NCBI GenBank assembly: GCA_009746045.1
Contig: RPFO01000213.1
Coordinates: 12,162,563-12,226,562 of the forward strand
Origin: Mesostigma viride
Taxonomy: Eukaryota; Streptophyta; Mesostigmatophyceae; Mesostigmatales; Mesostigmataceae
Reading direction: 5' to 3'
DNA length: 64,000 bases
This document shows, piece after piece, positions 11,486-23,649 of this stretch. The notes under the pieces were generated by a model, which had not been told where the DNA came from, searched no databases, and worked only from the letters and a program-made list of their open reading frames with translations. Position numbers and translations under genes: made by a program. Each line of letters opens with the position of its first letter. Position 1 is the stretch's first letter.

Positions 11486-12849
11486 CTAGCCCGCTGGGGG
11501 CGTCCACATCTTGTGGTTGATCATCAGGTCCCCGCCCCTCCAGTACACCTTGGGCTTCTGGGGGTCCTGCTTATGGCGGAGGTATTCCGGCCACAGGTCG
11601 CGTCGCTGCTGTTGCTGAGCGGGGGTGAGGTCGTCATCCAGCGTCCAGGTGAGGTCGTGCAACCGCTTGCGACGAGAGAGGAACCGCTGCTTATCCTCAG
11701 GGGAGGGGAAGGTGAGGAGGACTGGTGGGGGAGCCGCCTTGTCCCGTGAGTGGGGAAGGCGGTGGCACCCGCTCAGTGCTACCTCACCTACCAGGCCCAT
11801 GAGGGTAAGAAGCTGGTTCTTGAGCTCGTCAGCAAGAGAGGTTGACGTCTCACCTGGCTTCTGGGGGAAGCGACGTAGCACCACTCGGCACTCGCGGCGA
11901 GCGCGGTCGGTGACCTCCCGTTGCTGGGCCTGGCGGTGGTTCTCCAGCTCCTGGAGCTTTGTGGCGATGGCGTCGGTGGTGGAGGCGGTCGCTGACCGCA
12001 GCAGGTCCGCGTAGGAGAGCGGCGGGAGGTCGCCAGCATCCTGCCGGGGTGGCTGGGATGCAATGGTGGCCGTCTGCTCCGCTATCTTGGGGACCTGTGT
12101 GGCCAGGGCCTCGGTGTGGGCGGTGATGGCCTCAAGCTTCTTCAGGAGCACGCCACACTTTCCCTCCACCTGGTTAAGGCGAGAGACAAGTGTAGCATGC
12201 TTTTCCGAAGCCTGCTCCGCGGTGTGTAGAGCCGTGAACTGGGGTTGGAGCTTGTGGACGACCTTGGTTTCCACGTTGGAGACCCGGGCCTCGACCTTGT
12301 TGAGCGTGGTGTTCAGCGATGTCAGCTGCTCGGCCAGCGGCCAGGTCACGTGCTCCTCCAGCACTGCGCGGAGGTCATCCTTGCAGAGGGAGGAAGCCGA
12401 TGGGGCTGCCGGCTGTGCGGGGGCTGGGGTGCGGAGCGTGCGGGTGAGGTCGGAGAGGTGGCTCTGGAATTGGCTGGTCAAGATAATCAGGCGTTGTTGT
12501 ACTTCGTCCAAAGCATAGAGCCAGGACATGTCTCCATTGTAGTCGATAGCCGCCCCCCCTTGGGCACGAAGAGCTTCCGCTCCTGTTCGAGGAACTGGAG
12601 AACCTCAATGCATTCCTGCGGCGACAATTCTTGCCACACGGTCCAGGCGAATCGTCGGTCGCCGGGGAGGAACTTGCTCCAGTTGCGAGCGTGGCAGGGT
12701 TTCTTGGGCTCAGGCGAGGCGCTGGGCGATGGGGCTGCTGGCGGTGGGTTGGCGAGCCCAGGCGGCTGGGCAAGAACGATGGCGAGCGGGTTGGGCTGGG
12801 AGCCGGTAAGCTCCTTTTCCAAACCCCGTTTTGCTTTAGAGGTCGTCAT
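11486..12849 (-). CDS. LINE-type ORF1 protein with coiled coil and RRM-like region, one frameshift
   Basis: On the minus strand an ATG at 12849 opens a frame (MTTSKAKRG...) that runs into a run of seven G near 12553-12559. Adding or removing one base there joins it to the next frame, which is open to the stop at 11486 (about 454 residues in all). The second part has a long coiled coil (heptad-like stretch around TLNKVEARVSNVETKV), a basic stretch, then an RRM-like segment (VVLRRFP ... VLLTFPSPEDKQRFL) and a C-terminal part (LWPEYLRHKQ, VYWRGGDLMINH) that resembles the end of L1-type ORF1 proteins. Such proteins bind the element's RNA as nucleic-acid chaperones. No endonuclease or RT follows downstream. 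The frameshift may be a sequencing error in the homopolymer. Confidence 0.75.
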
Positions 12850-13114
12850 AGCTGCCTGTCACGTGATAACTTCCGCAATACTGCGTTTCAGCCGTAACCG
12901 ATTATACTGGCGGGTGCGTCTCAAAAAAGCGCATCGAATGCGAGTGGTCTGACCGAATTTGGGGCTCAGATGCAAAAGATCTGAACTCCGCCGTCAGCCA
13001 TACCGCCGTCAGCCATTTTCGTTACCTACCCTTGCATGGCCTACCACCATGATGTACCATACGCTGCCTAATCTCGTCCGTAATGTGATTCATACCCTTA
13101 ATTATACAAAGACT

Positions 13115-13499
13115 GGCGCCCCAAGGACATTCCTAAAAGGGTAGGGAAACATGCCATGAACTACATCCGATCCAGATGTTGCTGGCCGACCTAGTGGTCC
13201 CAGCCCAGTTTGAACACCGCATCCACTCTCTCTCCCTTCTTTGGACTGCCATGCAGAACAAGACGCGGTGGCAGAAGATTGTCAAGGCTCACACGCCCGA
13301 CCCTGTGGCGGGCAAGCCCCCTCCCCCCAAGCGGAGGAGGCGTTTTGATGAGTAGTGCAGTTAGGATTTTCTAGACTAGATAGCTTAGAGTTAGGATAGT
13401 TCGATAATTACGCGGCTTCCTCCACTCCACCCACCCATCATGGAATATGTGCTACATGATCTCCCAACGGAGGCATGTTATAATTTAATTTAATTTTAA
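13115..13499 (+). mobile_element. LINE-B 3' copy inserted into an antisense LINE-B
   Basis: It starts at the PKDIPK codons of ORF2, runs through the C-terminal block (QNKTRWQKIVKAHTPDPV), the stop, the hairpin CATGATCTCCCAACGGAGGC and an (AATTT)n tail. Flanks TACAAAGACT (13105-13114) and TACGAAGACT (13500-13509) form a probable TSD with one mismatch. Both flanks belong to the same antisense LINE-B. Confidence 0.75.
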
Positions 13500-14360
13500 T
13501 ACGAAGACTCTAACGACCTATGACCTATGTGTTGAAAACCCTACGTTCAGGACCTGTCGGAGCATCCTGTACCCTGTGCCGTCCAGCCGGGCGGCCATCT
13601 GGTCTGTGAGCCTCGATCGGCACCATACGTGAGCACCGTGAGGACTAGGACCTTGAAGAGCACTCCCTTGCGGTCCTCGCCCAGGCCCGTCTTCGAGTTC
13701 CAGTAGGGGTTGAGCGAGCAGAGCCTGGCCCAGGTCAGGCCGATGGGGGTTTCCACATCGTCGGCTGCGTCGGGGAGCATGCTCCCCAGCAGCTTATAGC
13801 GCTAACGGAACGGGATCGACCTCCATCCCGTCTAGCAGTAGCGGCCGTGGCGGGCAACTGGTAGCCCCAATCACCATCGCCTCGGCCTTTTGACCCTTAT
13901 CTCCAACCCCACCGCCCTCGCCTCCAAGCCCAAACAGTCCAGCCAGGTCTGAATGTGCTCGGGGCGCTCTATGAGGGTGGTATCGTCCGCATAAATCAGG
14001 TCGGACAGGCGGTAACCAGGGCCACCGCCACCGTATTCGCAATCGTTAAGGATGTCCAAGCCAGGCTCAAACCCCTTAAGAGCAGTAAAGCGCGCACGTG
14101 CCTGGCGCATGACGTGATCAACGACAATAATGAACAGATATGGGGACAGGACACAACCTTGCCACACCCCGTGGTGAAGGGGGAATGGTGCGGTAGTGCC
14201 TTCCGCAGTCCGCACTACTGCCTGTGATCCTTCATGTACAGCCGGCGAATGGCAGCAATCAGATAGATGCTGATATGATGAATGCTGTACGTGGCACGGG
14301 ATCCAGGGCTAGGATGGCCCAAAGAGCCTCGACCCAGAGGACCGTGTCGAAAGCCTTGAT

Positions 14361-14448
14361 ATCAAGGAGACAACCAGCGCAGGCCAGAAATCGGGAGAAT
14401 CCGGACCATGGTAGCTCGAGCCTGCCGTTATCTTGTCCGCGTGTTCGA
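14361..14448 (+). mobile_element. SINE-like insertion with 15-bp target-site duplication
   Basis: The 88-bp segment is flanked by perfect copies of GTCGAAAGCCTTGAT (14346-14360 and 14449-14463), and LINE-B coding sequence resumes after it. Related copies lie at 3352-3502, 7859-7895 and 37554-37712. Near its end it has TGGTAGCTCGAG and, about 33 bp later, GTTCGAGTC, which resemble the A and B boxes of a tRNA-type RNA polymerase III promoter (the second spans the insertion edge). The TSD is observed; the tRNA origin is inferred. Confidence 0.65.
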
Positions 14449-14910
14449 GTCGAAAGCCTTGATGTATTCGACAAAAATGAAGACCAGCGGAAAACCATCA
14501 CGGCAAATGTGACGCACCTTTTTCCCATTTCTTTACTTTCCATTACTTTTTTAGCTATCTGCTCCTTTTATAGTTATGTTGCGGCGGGCTCAAAGGGGGC
14601 CGACCTGCCGCCTGTAGCGCAGCTCTACGGCCGTACGTCACCTACACTATGTGCTGGTTGTTACATAGGACTAGAGAGAAGGGGACCGGCGTTGCGCCGG
14701 TACTAGTGCCTACTGGCAACCATGCCCGCCCTTAATTGAGGGGGGCGCGACGCCTTGAGACATGTGCCTTGTTTTTCATTTCCACACCGCGTACTTAAGA
14801 GTGGTGTGGTGAACGTAGGGAGGCCTTTTTGCAGCTTGCAACTTTCCAACGTGAGGAAAGGTGGGCTGGCCGCTATGGGGGCCACTTTGCGGCCACTATG
14901 GCGGTTAAAC

Positions 14911-15015
14911 CCTGTAACTAGGACCTAGATAGCTTACACCATCCATTCCATCCCATGTTCCCCTCCCACTGAGGACTTATGCTCACGCGACGCAGTCACG
15001 TGTCTATTAATTAAT
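14911..15015 (+). mobile_element. LINE-A 3' UTR fragment
   Basis: This matches the sequence immediately after the LINE-A ORF2 stop (minus strand of 50777-50886), including CCATCCATTCCATCCCATG, the hairpin region CACGCGACGCAGTCACGTG and the TTAATTAA tail. It is an extreme 5' truncation that keeps only the last codons plus 3' UTR. Confidence 0.8.
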
Positions 15016-17035
15016 GGTGGTTACGCCCAGTGTAAGTCTACGCTGCCAGCCTCCGCATTTTACGGAGAGGTGACCGCTGTTTTTTCGAAATGTTGGTGAA
15101 GGGTTGTAGTGCTGGTCCCAGGGGGTTCCTCCTTGGCGCTGGATCGAGTACGCCGGCCGGGCTCCAGTTGGGAGCCCGGAGTGACTTGAATTTCGAAAGT
15201 CAAGGAAGATGGAAGGCGGTTTTTAGAGAAGGCGGATTTTGGCGGAGAGCCCTGCGAAAGGACAGCGCCGGCGAGGTAACGATCCCTGACGGAAGGACTA
15301 GCGCTAGATTTGCCCTCGAGTTAAGTGTCCGCCGGGGATTTTTTATCCTTGTAGCGGCGTGCACGGGGGAAGCAGGGCGTTTTTCAGATAGATTGGGATC
15401 TAAAGAAACCAGAGGCGGAGGAGGGTGCATGACCGCCAATGGCCGGCAGCGGCTGCTGTGGGTCGGGGCGTTCTGTCGGCATGGCGGGGAGTGAGGGTGC
15501 ATGCGCCCGTCATACCCGGCCCTCGAGGTGTCAGTTCCGGCGAGCAGGCCCCTTCTGCCCTTGGCTATAAGGGAGAGGTGGGAAGCCGCCGTAAACCGTG
15601 GGCCGGTATTCAGTTCATGCGCATTTGTTATTAAATCTCTTTGAAAAATGCTACACGAGAGTCGGTTATTAGTCCCAAAATCCCCGTCGACCCAAGGTCT
15701 CGAGACCTAACCTTGTCTTTTCAAGACTTCAACTGTGCTGCTGACGACGTTATTGTCTTGACTCGTGATCACTGATAAGGCGGGGAAGCTGGCAAACTAC
15801 CGATGGAGTCGATATGCAGCCATGATAGCGGCGGAATGCGGAGTTCATAATCTTAAAAATTATTAGTTGCCCGGACCACCAGTCCGACTTATAAATTGCC
15901 CGACTTGATCCCCGGCAGAAGTCGACCGTTGGGGCACTACATACATAATTAAATTCCAGCTTGGGCTTGCTTGGGCGCTAATTCCAGCTTGGTACGGCTT
16001 TTTTCCGTTGACGCGCTCAACGTCCGCATCTGCGGTTACAGACGTTATGAACTTTCCCCAACCTAGAATCCCGGAGTCAAAACTCAAACCGGCGCGGGAA
16101 TAAACTCAACTCAACTAACTCAAAACAGGAACCAATCAAAAATTGCACGCGTCAGGGCACAATCCCTGACTTGGCAGAGCTCTCTTCTTACGACGTACAG
16201 GGCTAGGGCAACCAGGCAGGATTGTCGATTAACGCAGGATCGAACGTGAGCGTCTGAGGCCATGATCAAGTCGCAACTCAGTGCACGCTTGCTACTATCA
16301 GCGTCAAAGAATTGGGTGTTCAATTTGACGATCGGATTTGCCTGGCGTCGCCAGATAACTTGGTGAAACGTGTGTTGTAACGCTCACTTAGACCAACGGC
16401 CTTGAAATGTTCAATAGTTATCCAGAGTTTAAGCTGACGAGCGACGTCGACGTGATACGGTTTTATTACACATAAAAATACGTCTTTTCTTTTCACTGTA
16501 CAGTTGATTCGACAGGCACAGCGTACAATTTTTGCGGCGATGCAACGCCATTCTGGGGCCCAAAAAATCCTGCATTGTGGATAAAGTACTGGAGGTTGTG
16601 CTACTGTCAAACTCAGGTCCTGTTCCCGGAAAAGGCTGCAATTAGTGATGCCTGCGTTCGCGTCTTGCTCTTGGATGAGGTAAGTGATGCCTGTATTCAC
16701 GACAAGCTCAGAGGGCCATGTTTTCCTATGAAGGCCATCTGTGTTTTCGCTGACCTCAGAGGCCTTGCTTTTCTATTTAAGCAAGATCGGAAGTCTTAAT
16801 CAGTGCTATTCCCTTTTTGCCTGCTTCGTCGACATACCCACTTTATCCTGCTGAGTTTCTTGTGCGCGAACGAGAAGATAGTAAGTAATGCCTGCTTCGC
16901 CTGGTGTGGAATGCCCTATTTCTTTCTTTGCATTCCACGAAGGCACCTGAGCACCGCGCCCAGTGTGCGCTGTCAGCTGACCAGGACTGCTTTTTAGATT
17001 ACTTCCGCATCATCAATCTATCCGTGGTCGTGCAG
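15016..17035. other. No gene assigned upstream of the secreted-protein gene
   Basis: A plus-strand frame at 15090-15494 (134 codons) is open but matches no family. No repeat terminus is visible. Sequence just before 17036 would hold the 5' UTR and promoter of the following gene, but no clear TATA box was identified. Confidence 0.35.
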
Positions 17036-20000
17036 ATGAAGGCACCTCCGCTTCTCCAGCTTGCTGCGGTGGCTGTCATCGCCGCCCTGTTCACCTGCCC
17101 CCCCATGGCCTCCGCCAGTGAGTTTTTCATCGTGCATTTTGGCCCCGGTTCCAGTTCCACCCTCTCAACTTCTGGAAGGTGACCATGTTATTGCTGGGAG
17201 GCGCATCTTGCCTAACTTGAACGTTGGCATAACTGGCTTACTCACTAAGTTTTTGTGTGAGGCCGGTAATGGGCACTGCTCAACTTGTATCGCAATTCAA
17301 AAAGCATGTAGGCTCCCTCCCGCCCGCCCTCCCGCCCTCCCGCCCGCCCGCCATCTCTCCCGCCATCCCTCCTGCCCACCATCCCGCCCGCCATCCCGCC
17401 CTCGCCCTCGCCCTCGCCCTCGCCCTCGCCCTCGCCCTCGCCCTCGCCCTCGCCCTCGCCCTCGCCCTCGCCCTCGCCCTCGCCCTCGCCCTCGCCCTCG
17501 CCCTCGCCCTCGCCTCGCCCTCTCTCTCTCTCTCTCTCTCCCCCCCCCCCCCCCCCCGGGAATCCTAGGCCTTTCTTTCCAGTCTACACCCAAGCCTGTT
17601 TTTCATGTCAATCAAACAAAATATTTAGAGAATTTACGTCCTCTGTTTACAGGCCACTCTTACAATCCGTTTTCAAGCCTCTGAACTGAATGCTTTAGGA
17701 CTGACATTGTGTCCATGCTGTTCAGGGTGCATACCTGGGTAGGTGCAGTTTCGTTGACAGCTGGAGCATTAACCTCCAGTTCTGCTGCGCACCTCTGGAC
17801 ACCATGTGCTGCCTTGGAGGGCACCCAGCCCCTTATTTATTTCCATGTGTTTCTAGTTTTTTACATGTGTGGCTTTTTTCTTACCCACTGGTATGTTTTG
17901 GCGGATGGACGGCAGTTTAAGGCTGTTTCACATGCCGGCCGGGCATGCTGTCGACCTTAATGCGCTCCACCAACATCATTCTGTGCTTTTGAACTTGAAG
18001 GGCAGCCCATGTCCAGGTTTGGAGGCATTTCTGCTGCCGCTCGCCAGCAAAATTTGCTGCAAAGCTTCCCCTGATATTGCATTACCGCAGCATTTACCGC
18101 AAAACTGGCTTCTTTCCTTCTGTGCTTTCTAAAAAATACTTCTATGTTTTGTAAAAGCCTACTTTCCCTCCTGTTGGTTTTCCTCTTTCTAGTGCCCCAC
18201 CCACGCGGCGCCACCGGGGGGGTATCTTTGGCAGCTCCGGCTCCATGCCCAAGCTTTCCCTTGACTTGATCCTTTTCACTGAATCCAACCATTTGATCCT
18301 TTGGGCCCCCAACTGGCAAACAGCCCCCGAGTTCTGCCCTGCCTGCCCGACCACATTGGAGCAGTTCGAAGCGGCAGCCTATAACCCGAACGGCTGCTAT
18401 TTCACCGCCAGTGTGAACGCGTCTACGGGCTCCTTTCAGGGTGCCGACATCAAGATCGCCACGCAGGCCAACAACATTCTGAACATGTAAGCTTGTCAGT
18501 CGAAAGATGAAGCAATTGACAGATTCCTAAGGTCTCTGTGTCTCTGACCGTGTCCGTCTGTTTCATGCTTCAACCTCCCCCTCTTGCAGTTGCGTGCCAG
18601 GCCAACGTGGCCAGGCCAAGGCCATGCTCATGGGAAGAAAAGGGCGATCTATTGCGGCTCCGCGATTGTGTCGTCAGTCCCTCGCATTTGTGCTCACTAA
18701 TGTGCACACACAGGCACAGGCATATGGACACACGCACACACACACACATGCACACACACACGCATGCACGCACAAGCACGGCCTCAGATAGCGACACACA
18801 AACACACAAGCGCACATACACATAAATGCGCGCGCACATATACGCTCATGCGCACTCCACTCCACCAGACATTACATAGACTTCCACACATGCCCATGCG
18901 CACGCATGCACACACAAACAAGAGCATAACTAGGCACATGACCTCTCCCTCTCCCTCTCCCTCTCTCTCCCCCTCCCCTCCCCTCCCCCTCCCCTCCCCC
19001 TCCCCTCCCCTCCCCCCCCCTCCCTCCCCCTCCCCTCCCCCCCCCCCCCCTCCCCTCCCCCTCCCCTCCCCCCCCCCCCTCCCCCTCCCCTCCCCCCCTC
19101 CCCCTCCCCTCCCCCTCCCCTCCCCCCCCCCCCCCTCCCCTCCCCCTCCCCTCCCCCTCCCCCCCCTCCCCCTCCCCTCCCCCTCCCCCCCTCCCCCCCC
19201 CCTCTCTCTCTGTGCGTGTGTGCACGTGCCGTTGAGAGGATGCATCGGCACACACCTTTGCCGCTGCCCTCGTCCCTTTTGCCCTACCAGCGCCTGGGTG
19301 GCACTGACATGGCATCCGCCATGTCAGTGCAACTGACCAGCTTCTGGCTGTGTTGCCTCCCTCTGCCGCCCTGCTTCTTTGCAGCTATGCTAACGATATC
19401 AGGCTCTGGCGACCCAGCAGCAACAGCTTTGTCAAGCTGGATAGTGCGGTAAGGAAACCATGGGCGACTTCACCTGCATCGTCAGCTAGATTATTTGGAG
19501 GGCATCCTGCAAATGCATGCGCATGAGTTCTAGTGCATGCCGGCCAAAGGGGCCGCATGCTGGTCTCTAGATGGACCTTTGCAAGACAACGCCTATGGTG
19601 ATTGGCTTCGGCTTTGAGTTGATTCCGTAATAATAATCGTGAAGTGGCAGCAGCCTCAGTCTTTATCTATAATGCTCGCCGTCGTCGCATTCGCAATATC
19701 CTCCGCAGGTCCCTGGCATCGCCATATGGGGTACTGGCGTGCCCTCGATGCCTTAGCAATCGTCCCCCATAGGCTCCATCCTAATGTCTATCGAGTGACC
19801 GTGATGGGGAATACACTGGGCTTAGCAACTCTGATAGGGGCTGAGGTGTGCTTGTCAATGCGCCACATGTAGCCCATGTCATTTGGTTTGTGTATGTGGT
19901 ACACATGGATGGATCACCCGCTGGCTTTTAATAAAGAAAGCCCATACCCAAATGGTGTCACTGCTTGCCCCCTGCTGCCCGCCGCTTGTACCTAATGCAT

Positions 20001-23000
20001 GACCACTGGCTCCAACCACGCAACGTGTCTCCATGCCGGTGAAAATTCTTCTGGAGGGGTGAAAATTAAATTAAATTAAATTAAATTAAATTAAATTATA
20101 CCATGACTCCGTGGGGAGATTGCGTAGCACATATTCCTTGCTGGATGGATGAAGGTGAAGGTGAACTCTTGCAGGAAAGTGGTTCCTCACGCTCGTCAAT
20201 TAGGTACATGGTTTTGTGATTCGTTGATTCCACACCAAAGATAATTAGCTAATCCAAGTCAAAAGGTATCAAGTAAATTGGAACTCTGTACCACTCCCTC
20301 CCTCGGGCCCGGCCGCAGAACATGAACGCCCTATGGCAGGCGTGCAAGCCATGCTCGAATCACGACTGTGTGGACGGTGTGAGCCTGCCGAAGCCGGTCT
20401 GGTGCCCGTCACCCTGGTTCTCCAACACTCAGGCAAGTGCGGCGCGCATGGGTGGTCTGGCATGGCACCCGCACAAGTATGGATGCATGGCCGCGCGCAT
20501 GTAAACAGCATTGTGCAGGATAGACCAAGAGCGTGACCGCCATCCATCTTCCTTCACCTGACTTTGTCCATCTTCCTTTTCCTGACTCTATGGAAGTATG
20601 GAGAACTTACGATGTCCCGCCACCAACATGGGTACGGAGACACCGGGAGCTTCTTGTGTCTGCCTTTGCCCTTCACAACTTCTTCTCATTCAAACAGGGA
20701 CAGTGCTTACATCATGCACGCACGAGCATGCTGCCAGCAACCCACGCTCCTTGTTTTACGAGGGGAAGGGGTCCGGCATGTTTGGTTGTGCAAGCCTCGT
20801 TATTTGACACGGCTTTTGCGTGTGCTGTCTGCGTGACAGGCTAGTTTCACCCTTGACTACTAGCAGCCGCAAGTACCACCTTGTGGCATCTGTGATCACC
20901 GTGTTCATCTGCAGCCATCTTTTTACGTCCGAAAATGTCTTCTTGCATTTTCCTCCCCTGCGGCCCCGCGTGCGTTCCCTCAAGCAGTTCAAGCCACTCA
21001 ACAGCCATGGGGCTGCGCGCGTGTCGACGGAGACGTTCCAGATGGGATCCTACGCGTACGTGTGCAAGTTTTTGAGGGTGGTCCATGGGTACCGTGCAAT
21101 GAGTTGAGGATGATGCAACCGTGCTTATGTGTGCAGGAAGTCTGGGCAAACGGTTTGGACCTATACACAGGCCATCCAGGGCACAACGCTTGCAGCCCCT
21201 GGTGCCATGCAGTTCTGGCATGGGATGGGGGACTATGTGGCGGCTGTGATTGATTCTAGGGCTGGCAGCCATGTTATGTGGTGCGTGAGATGGCACATCC
21301 TGTGGTAAGTGAGCTGGCAGAACTTAAAACAAAAAAGTAAAAAAAATAAAGGTGCACACGATGGCACATACGCACGAGCGCGCGCCCACAACCACACACT
21401 CACGCATCGCAGGTTGTCGTGCTCACAGCAAGAATGCTTGGGCACCACAGTGTGCTAGTTTAGACTGCTCCATCACTATTAAAAGCATCGTGGTCCTTTG
21501 AACATAGTTTAATAGGGGTGTAATGCGGGGGCGAGGCCGCTCAGTTAGGGACGAGGTGTGCAAGTGGCACTTTAAGCTCAGGTCCTAGTGGCTAAACACA
21601 GATGTTGATGGTGACATTGCTGACTTCTTTTATTGCTGGGTTCACATACGTGTGGCGACGTGCGCTCGGCCAGTGGGTAGCTGATATTTATGCGATCAAT
21701 CTGAGTAGTCTTAAGGCGTTGTTTAGGAATCTAGTCAAGTGCTGAGTTAACTAATTTGATATTTCATTGGTGGCATTTTTATAAGCCCCAGTGTGTGCTG
21801 TTGTCAGTTTGTTTTAGATTCTGAACAAGGTTGCTGAGAAAAGGATTTGATCGCTGTAAGCTTCTGGCCGCTAGGCCGAGTTGCTGGCCGGTTGAAATGC
21901 AGTCGGGGCCACAGCTGGTTGTCTGAGTCTGTTTGTCCTGATTGTAACAGCACTTGGTTGTCCTGGTCTGTTCATGTTCAGCACACTGTTTGCTGTGATG
22001 CAATTCACTGTTCTGCCTAGCTACATAGCTGCCGGTAGTAGATCTCTTAGGAGGTTCACACATATGCTGACAGAGGCATGATATTGCATTTGTGTAGTGG
22101 GATATAGCTCCTGGTGGTGCTGCTGTGCGGTGATATCTTCTTTCCTTAATTAAAAAGATGTGACGGCACACGAATGCCGGTTCTATCTATATATCTAACG
22201 ATTCTATATCAACTAATAAGACGACCGTGGTTCTTTTGCGAATCTTTTTGAGCCATCGCCACCACGCAGAGGCTGGAAGATCCTTGAGCAGGCTGACACT
22301 GGCCCAGGCGGCCGCACCTGCATTCGAGTGCCCATCACTCAGGCCTCCTTCAAGATCGGCAGAACAACCTACAACATGAATCCGAATGATAACCTTGGTG
22401 CATTCGTACGTAGTTTGCTGTCCGTGGGGCCCCTGATTCATGCTGATGACATGTCTTATTGGTTGTATGTTCTGTGTAAACTTATCCCGGGTCGAACATG
22501 TCGGATAGTGCATTTTATGAAAGCAGCTGTACAGGGGTGGGAGCGCGCTGTGTCCTAACAACTTCTTATCCTGGTGTAGCACAGTGCCGGTACATATTGC
22601 TTTCTAATGTTGCCATCACCTTATCCTATACCCGGTAATTCATTTTGTGGTGTAACAGAAGGTTTTCTGCTCGATGGGTTTTCTTGCGAATGTTTGAGAG
22701 TTGGTTGGGGGTCTGGGGATATTATCGCTTTGCACTTGCCCAGACTGTACGTGCATGTGCAGGCTCTAGGTTGGCAGCTGTGCACATGCCATGACAGTCG
22801 TGACTCGCTCAAGATTGTACATGAGACAGTCAAAGATGTTTCTGATTTCAACCAGCGCAGGCTTGCTGGATTTTCCGCAACACCCACATTACTAGAGCTT
22901 AGCCTTGACATGGACACGAGCCAGGTGCATCCCCTCACCTGGTCCTCTTGCATTTCATGCGAACTCATTCATTAAGATTCAAACGCATGCTTGTGTGCAC

Positions 23001-23185
23001 CTCAGCAGGTTATGTACGCCATAAGACCAACTACATCTGTTTTGTCCGCTCTCTTGATTTTATGCTTGCAGATTCCTAAAGACAAACGGTGTGTCTATGT
23101 CAAGGTTGTGGGCAGCCTCGATCCAAACGAGGGCGTTTGCCTGGTGCCCGCCCCACCACCTGTATACCCACCACCAGTAAAGTGA
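17036..23185 (+). CDS. Multi-exon gene for a secreted protein with proline-rich C-terminus, family unknown
   Basis: The ATG at 17036 starts a classic signal peptide (MKAPPLLQLAAVAVIAALF, cleavage likely after MASA, residues 24-27). Exons proposed from GT-AG borders and matching phases: 17036-17178, 18193-18486, 18590-about 18670, 19385-19448, 19709-19738, 20319-20376, 20698-about 20798, 20988-21055, 21137-21284, 22292-22405 and 23072-23185. The ends of exons 3 and 7 are uncertain. The mature part has several Cys pairs (ACKPCSNHDC), aromatic-rich stretches (KSGQTVWTYTQAIQG, AMQFWHGMGDYVAAVID) and ends in PAPPPVYPPPVK, a cell-wall-like motif. A secreted or extracellular-matrix role is inferred; no catalytic domain is recognised. 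Codon use is ordinary and no stop breaks the exons, so this is the best host gene in the window. RNA evidence would fix the exon borders. Confidence 0.65.
17398..17557 (+). repeat. Intronic (GCCCTC)n hexamer array, then (CT)n and poly-C
   Basis: About 19 copies of GCCCTC form a clean hexanucleotide array in intron 1 of the secreted-protein gene, followed by CT repeats (17519-17540) and about 17 C. It produces long artificial open frames on both strands. Confidence 0.95.
18700..19212 (+). repeat. Intronic CA-rich and C/T-rich low-complexity block
   Basis: The intron after exon 3 contains an ACAC-rich part (about 18705-18790) and a 260-bp polypyrimidine block built of CCCCT and CCCCCT words (about 18948-19212). 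The strong purine/pyrimidine strand asymmetry could favour triplex or R-loop structures (inference). Confidence 0.9.
20049..20151 (-). mobile_element. Minimal LINE-B tail in an intron
   Basis: Minus-strand LINE-B terminus inside the intron between exons 5 and 6: (AATTT)n tail, hairpin with CATGACTCCGTGGGGAGA, then about 50 bp of 3' UTR. Possible short TSD GGTGAA on both sides. Insertion of only about 100 bp shows that the 3' end alone suffices for a retrotransposition scar. Confidence 0.7.
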
Positions 23186-23527
23186 AGAGTTTGGGCGTGA
23201 TCTTCGGACAGGTTCTTACAAGCCAAGATCATAGGTACTATCTTACTCCGGCATTTAGCTAAATTGGTTCTACATGTTCCTTGATTGGGAGTATATGGAA
23301 CAAAGATTCACTTACTGCATCTTAGGTGAGTGGGGTTGGTCATAACTCTATTTTTTGTTATCTAACGAAAAATCGAGTTGTATATGCACGAGGTCCTAGC
23401 ACCCACTTCTCTTTTAATTAATAAAATTCCCATTCCATGGAATCCATGCAAAACCGATTCTTCGTTCAAAGAAGAGCACATACAAAAGGCCACATATCGG
23501 CTGCCGATGCTCATGGGAACACTTCAT
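23186..23527. other. 3' flank of the secreted-protein gene
   Basis: No gene is seen. This should contain the 3' UTR and polyadenylation site, but no unambiguous signal was identified. It ends at the TSD of the LINE-B nest. Confidence 0.4.
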
Positions 23528-23649
23528 GTTTGTCAAATTAAATTAAATTAAATTAAATTATAATTAACATGACTCCGTTGAGAGATCATGTAGCACATAT
23601 TCCCGTGGATGGATGGAGGGGGGGACAAAGCCGCGAAACCGAACTAATC

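Larger units (their letters stand above)
13045..14515 (-). pseudogene. LINE-B ORF2 reverse transcriptase remnant, interrupted twice
   Basis: The minus-strand frames give recognisable RT blocks: the palm motif region IKAFDTVLW near 14355, GVWQGCVLSPYLF near 14150, the catalytic YADD (LIYADDTTLI, about 13975-14005) and the post-RT block VLTVLTYGA near 13640. Several frameshifts and stops break the frame. It is interrupted by a plus-strand LINE-B copy (13115-13499) and by an 88-bp SINE-like insertion (14361-14448). On both sides of each interruption the sequence resumes colinearly with LINE-B at 47022-47804. No intact protein can be made. Confidence 0.8.

Noticed and set aside
12245-12952. 235-codon plus-strand frame
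   Set aside because: Antisense shadow of the coiled-coil ORF1 on the minus strand.
17061-17684. 207-codon Pro/Arg-rich frame in the secreted-protein gene
   Set aside because: It lies on the GCCCTC array inside intron 1, and splice sites with matching phase bypass it.
18764-19336. Long Pro/Ser and Gly/Glu frames on both strands
   Set aside because: They arise from the C/T-rich intronic block.
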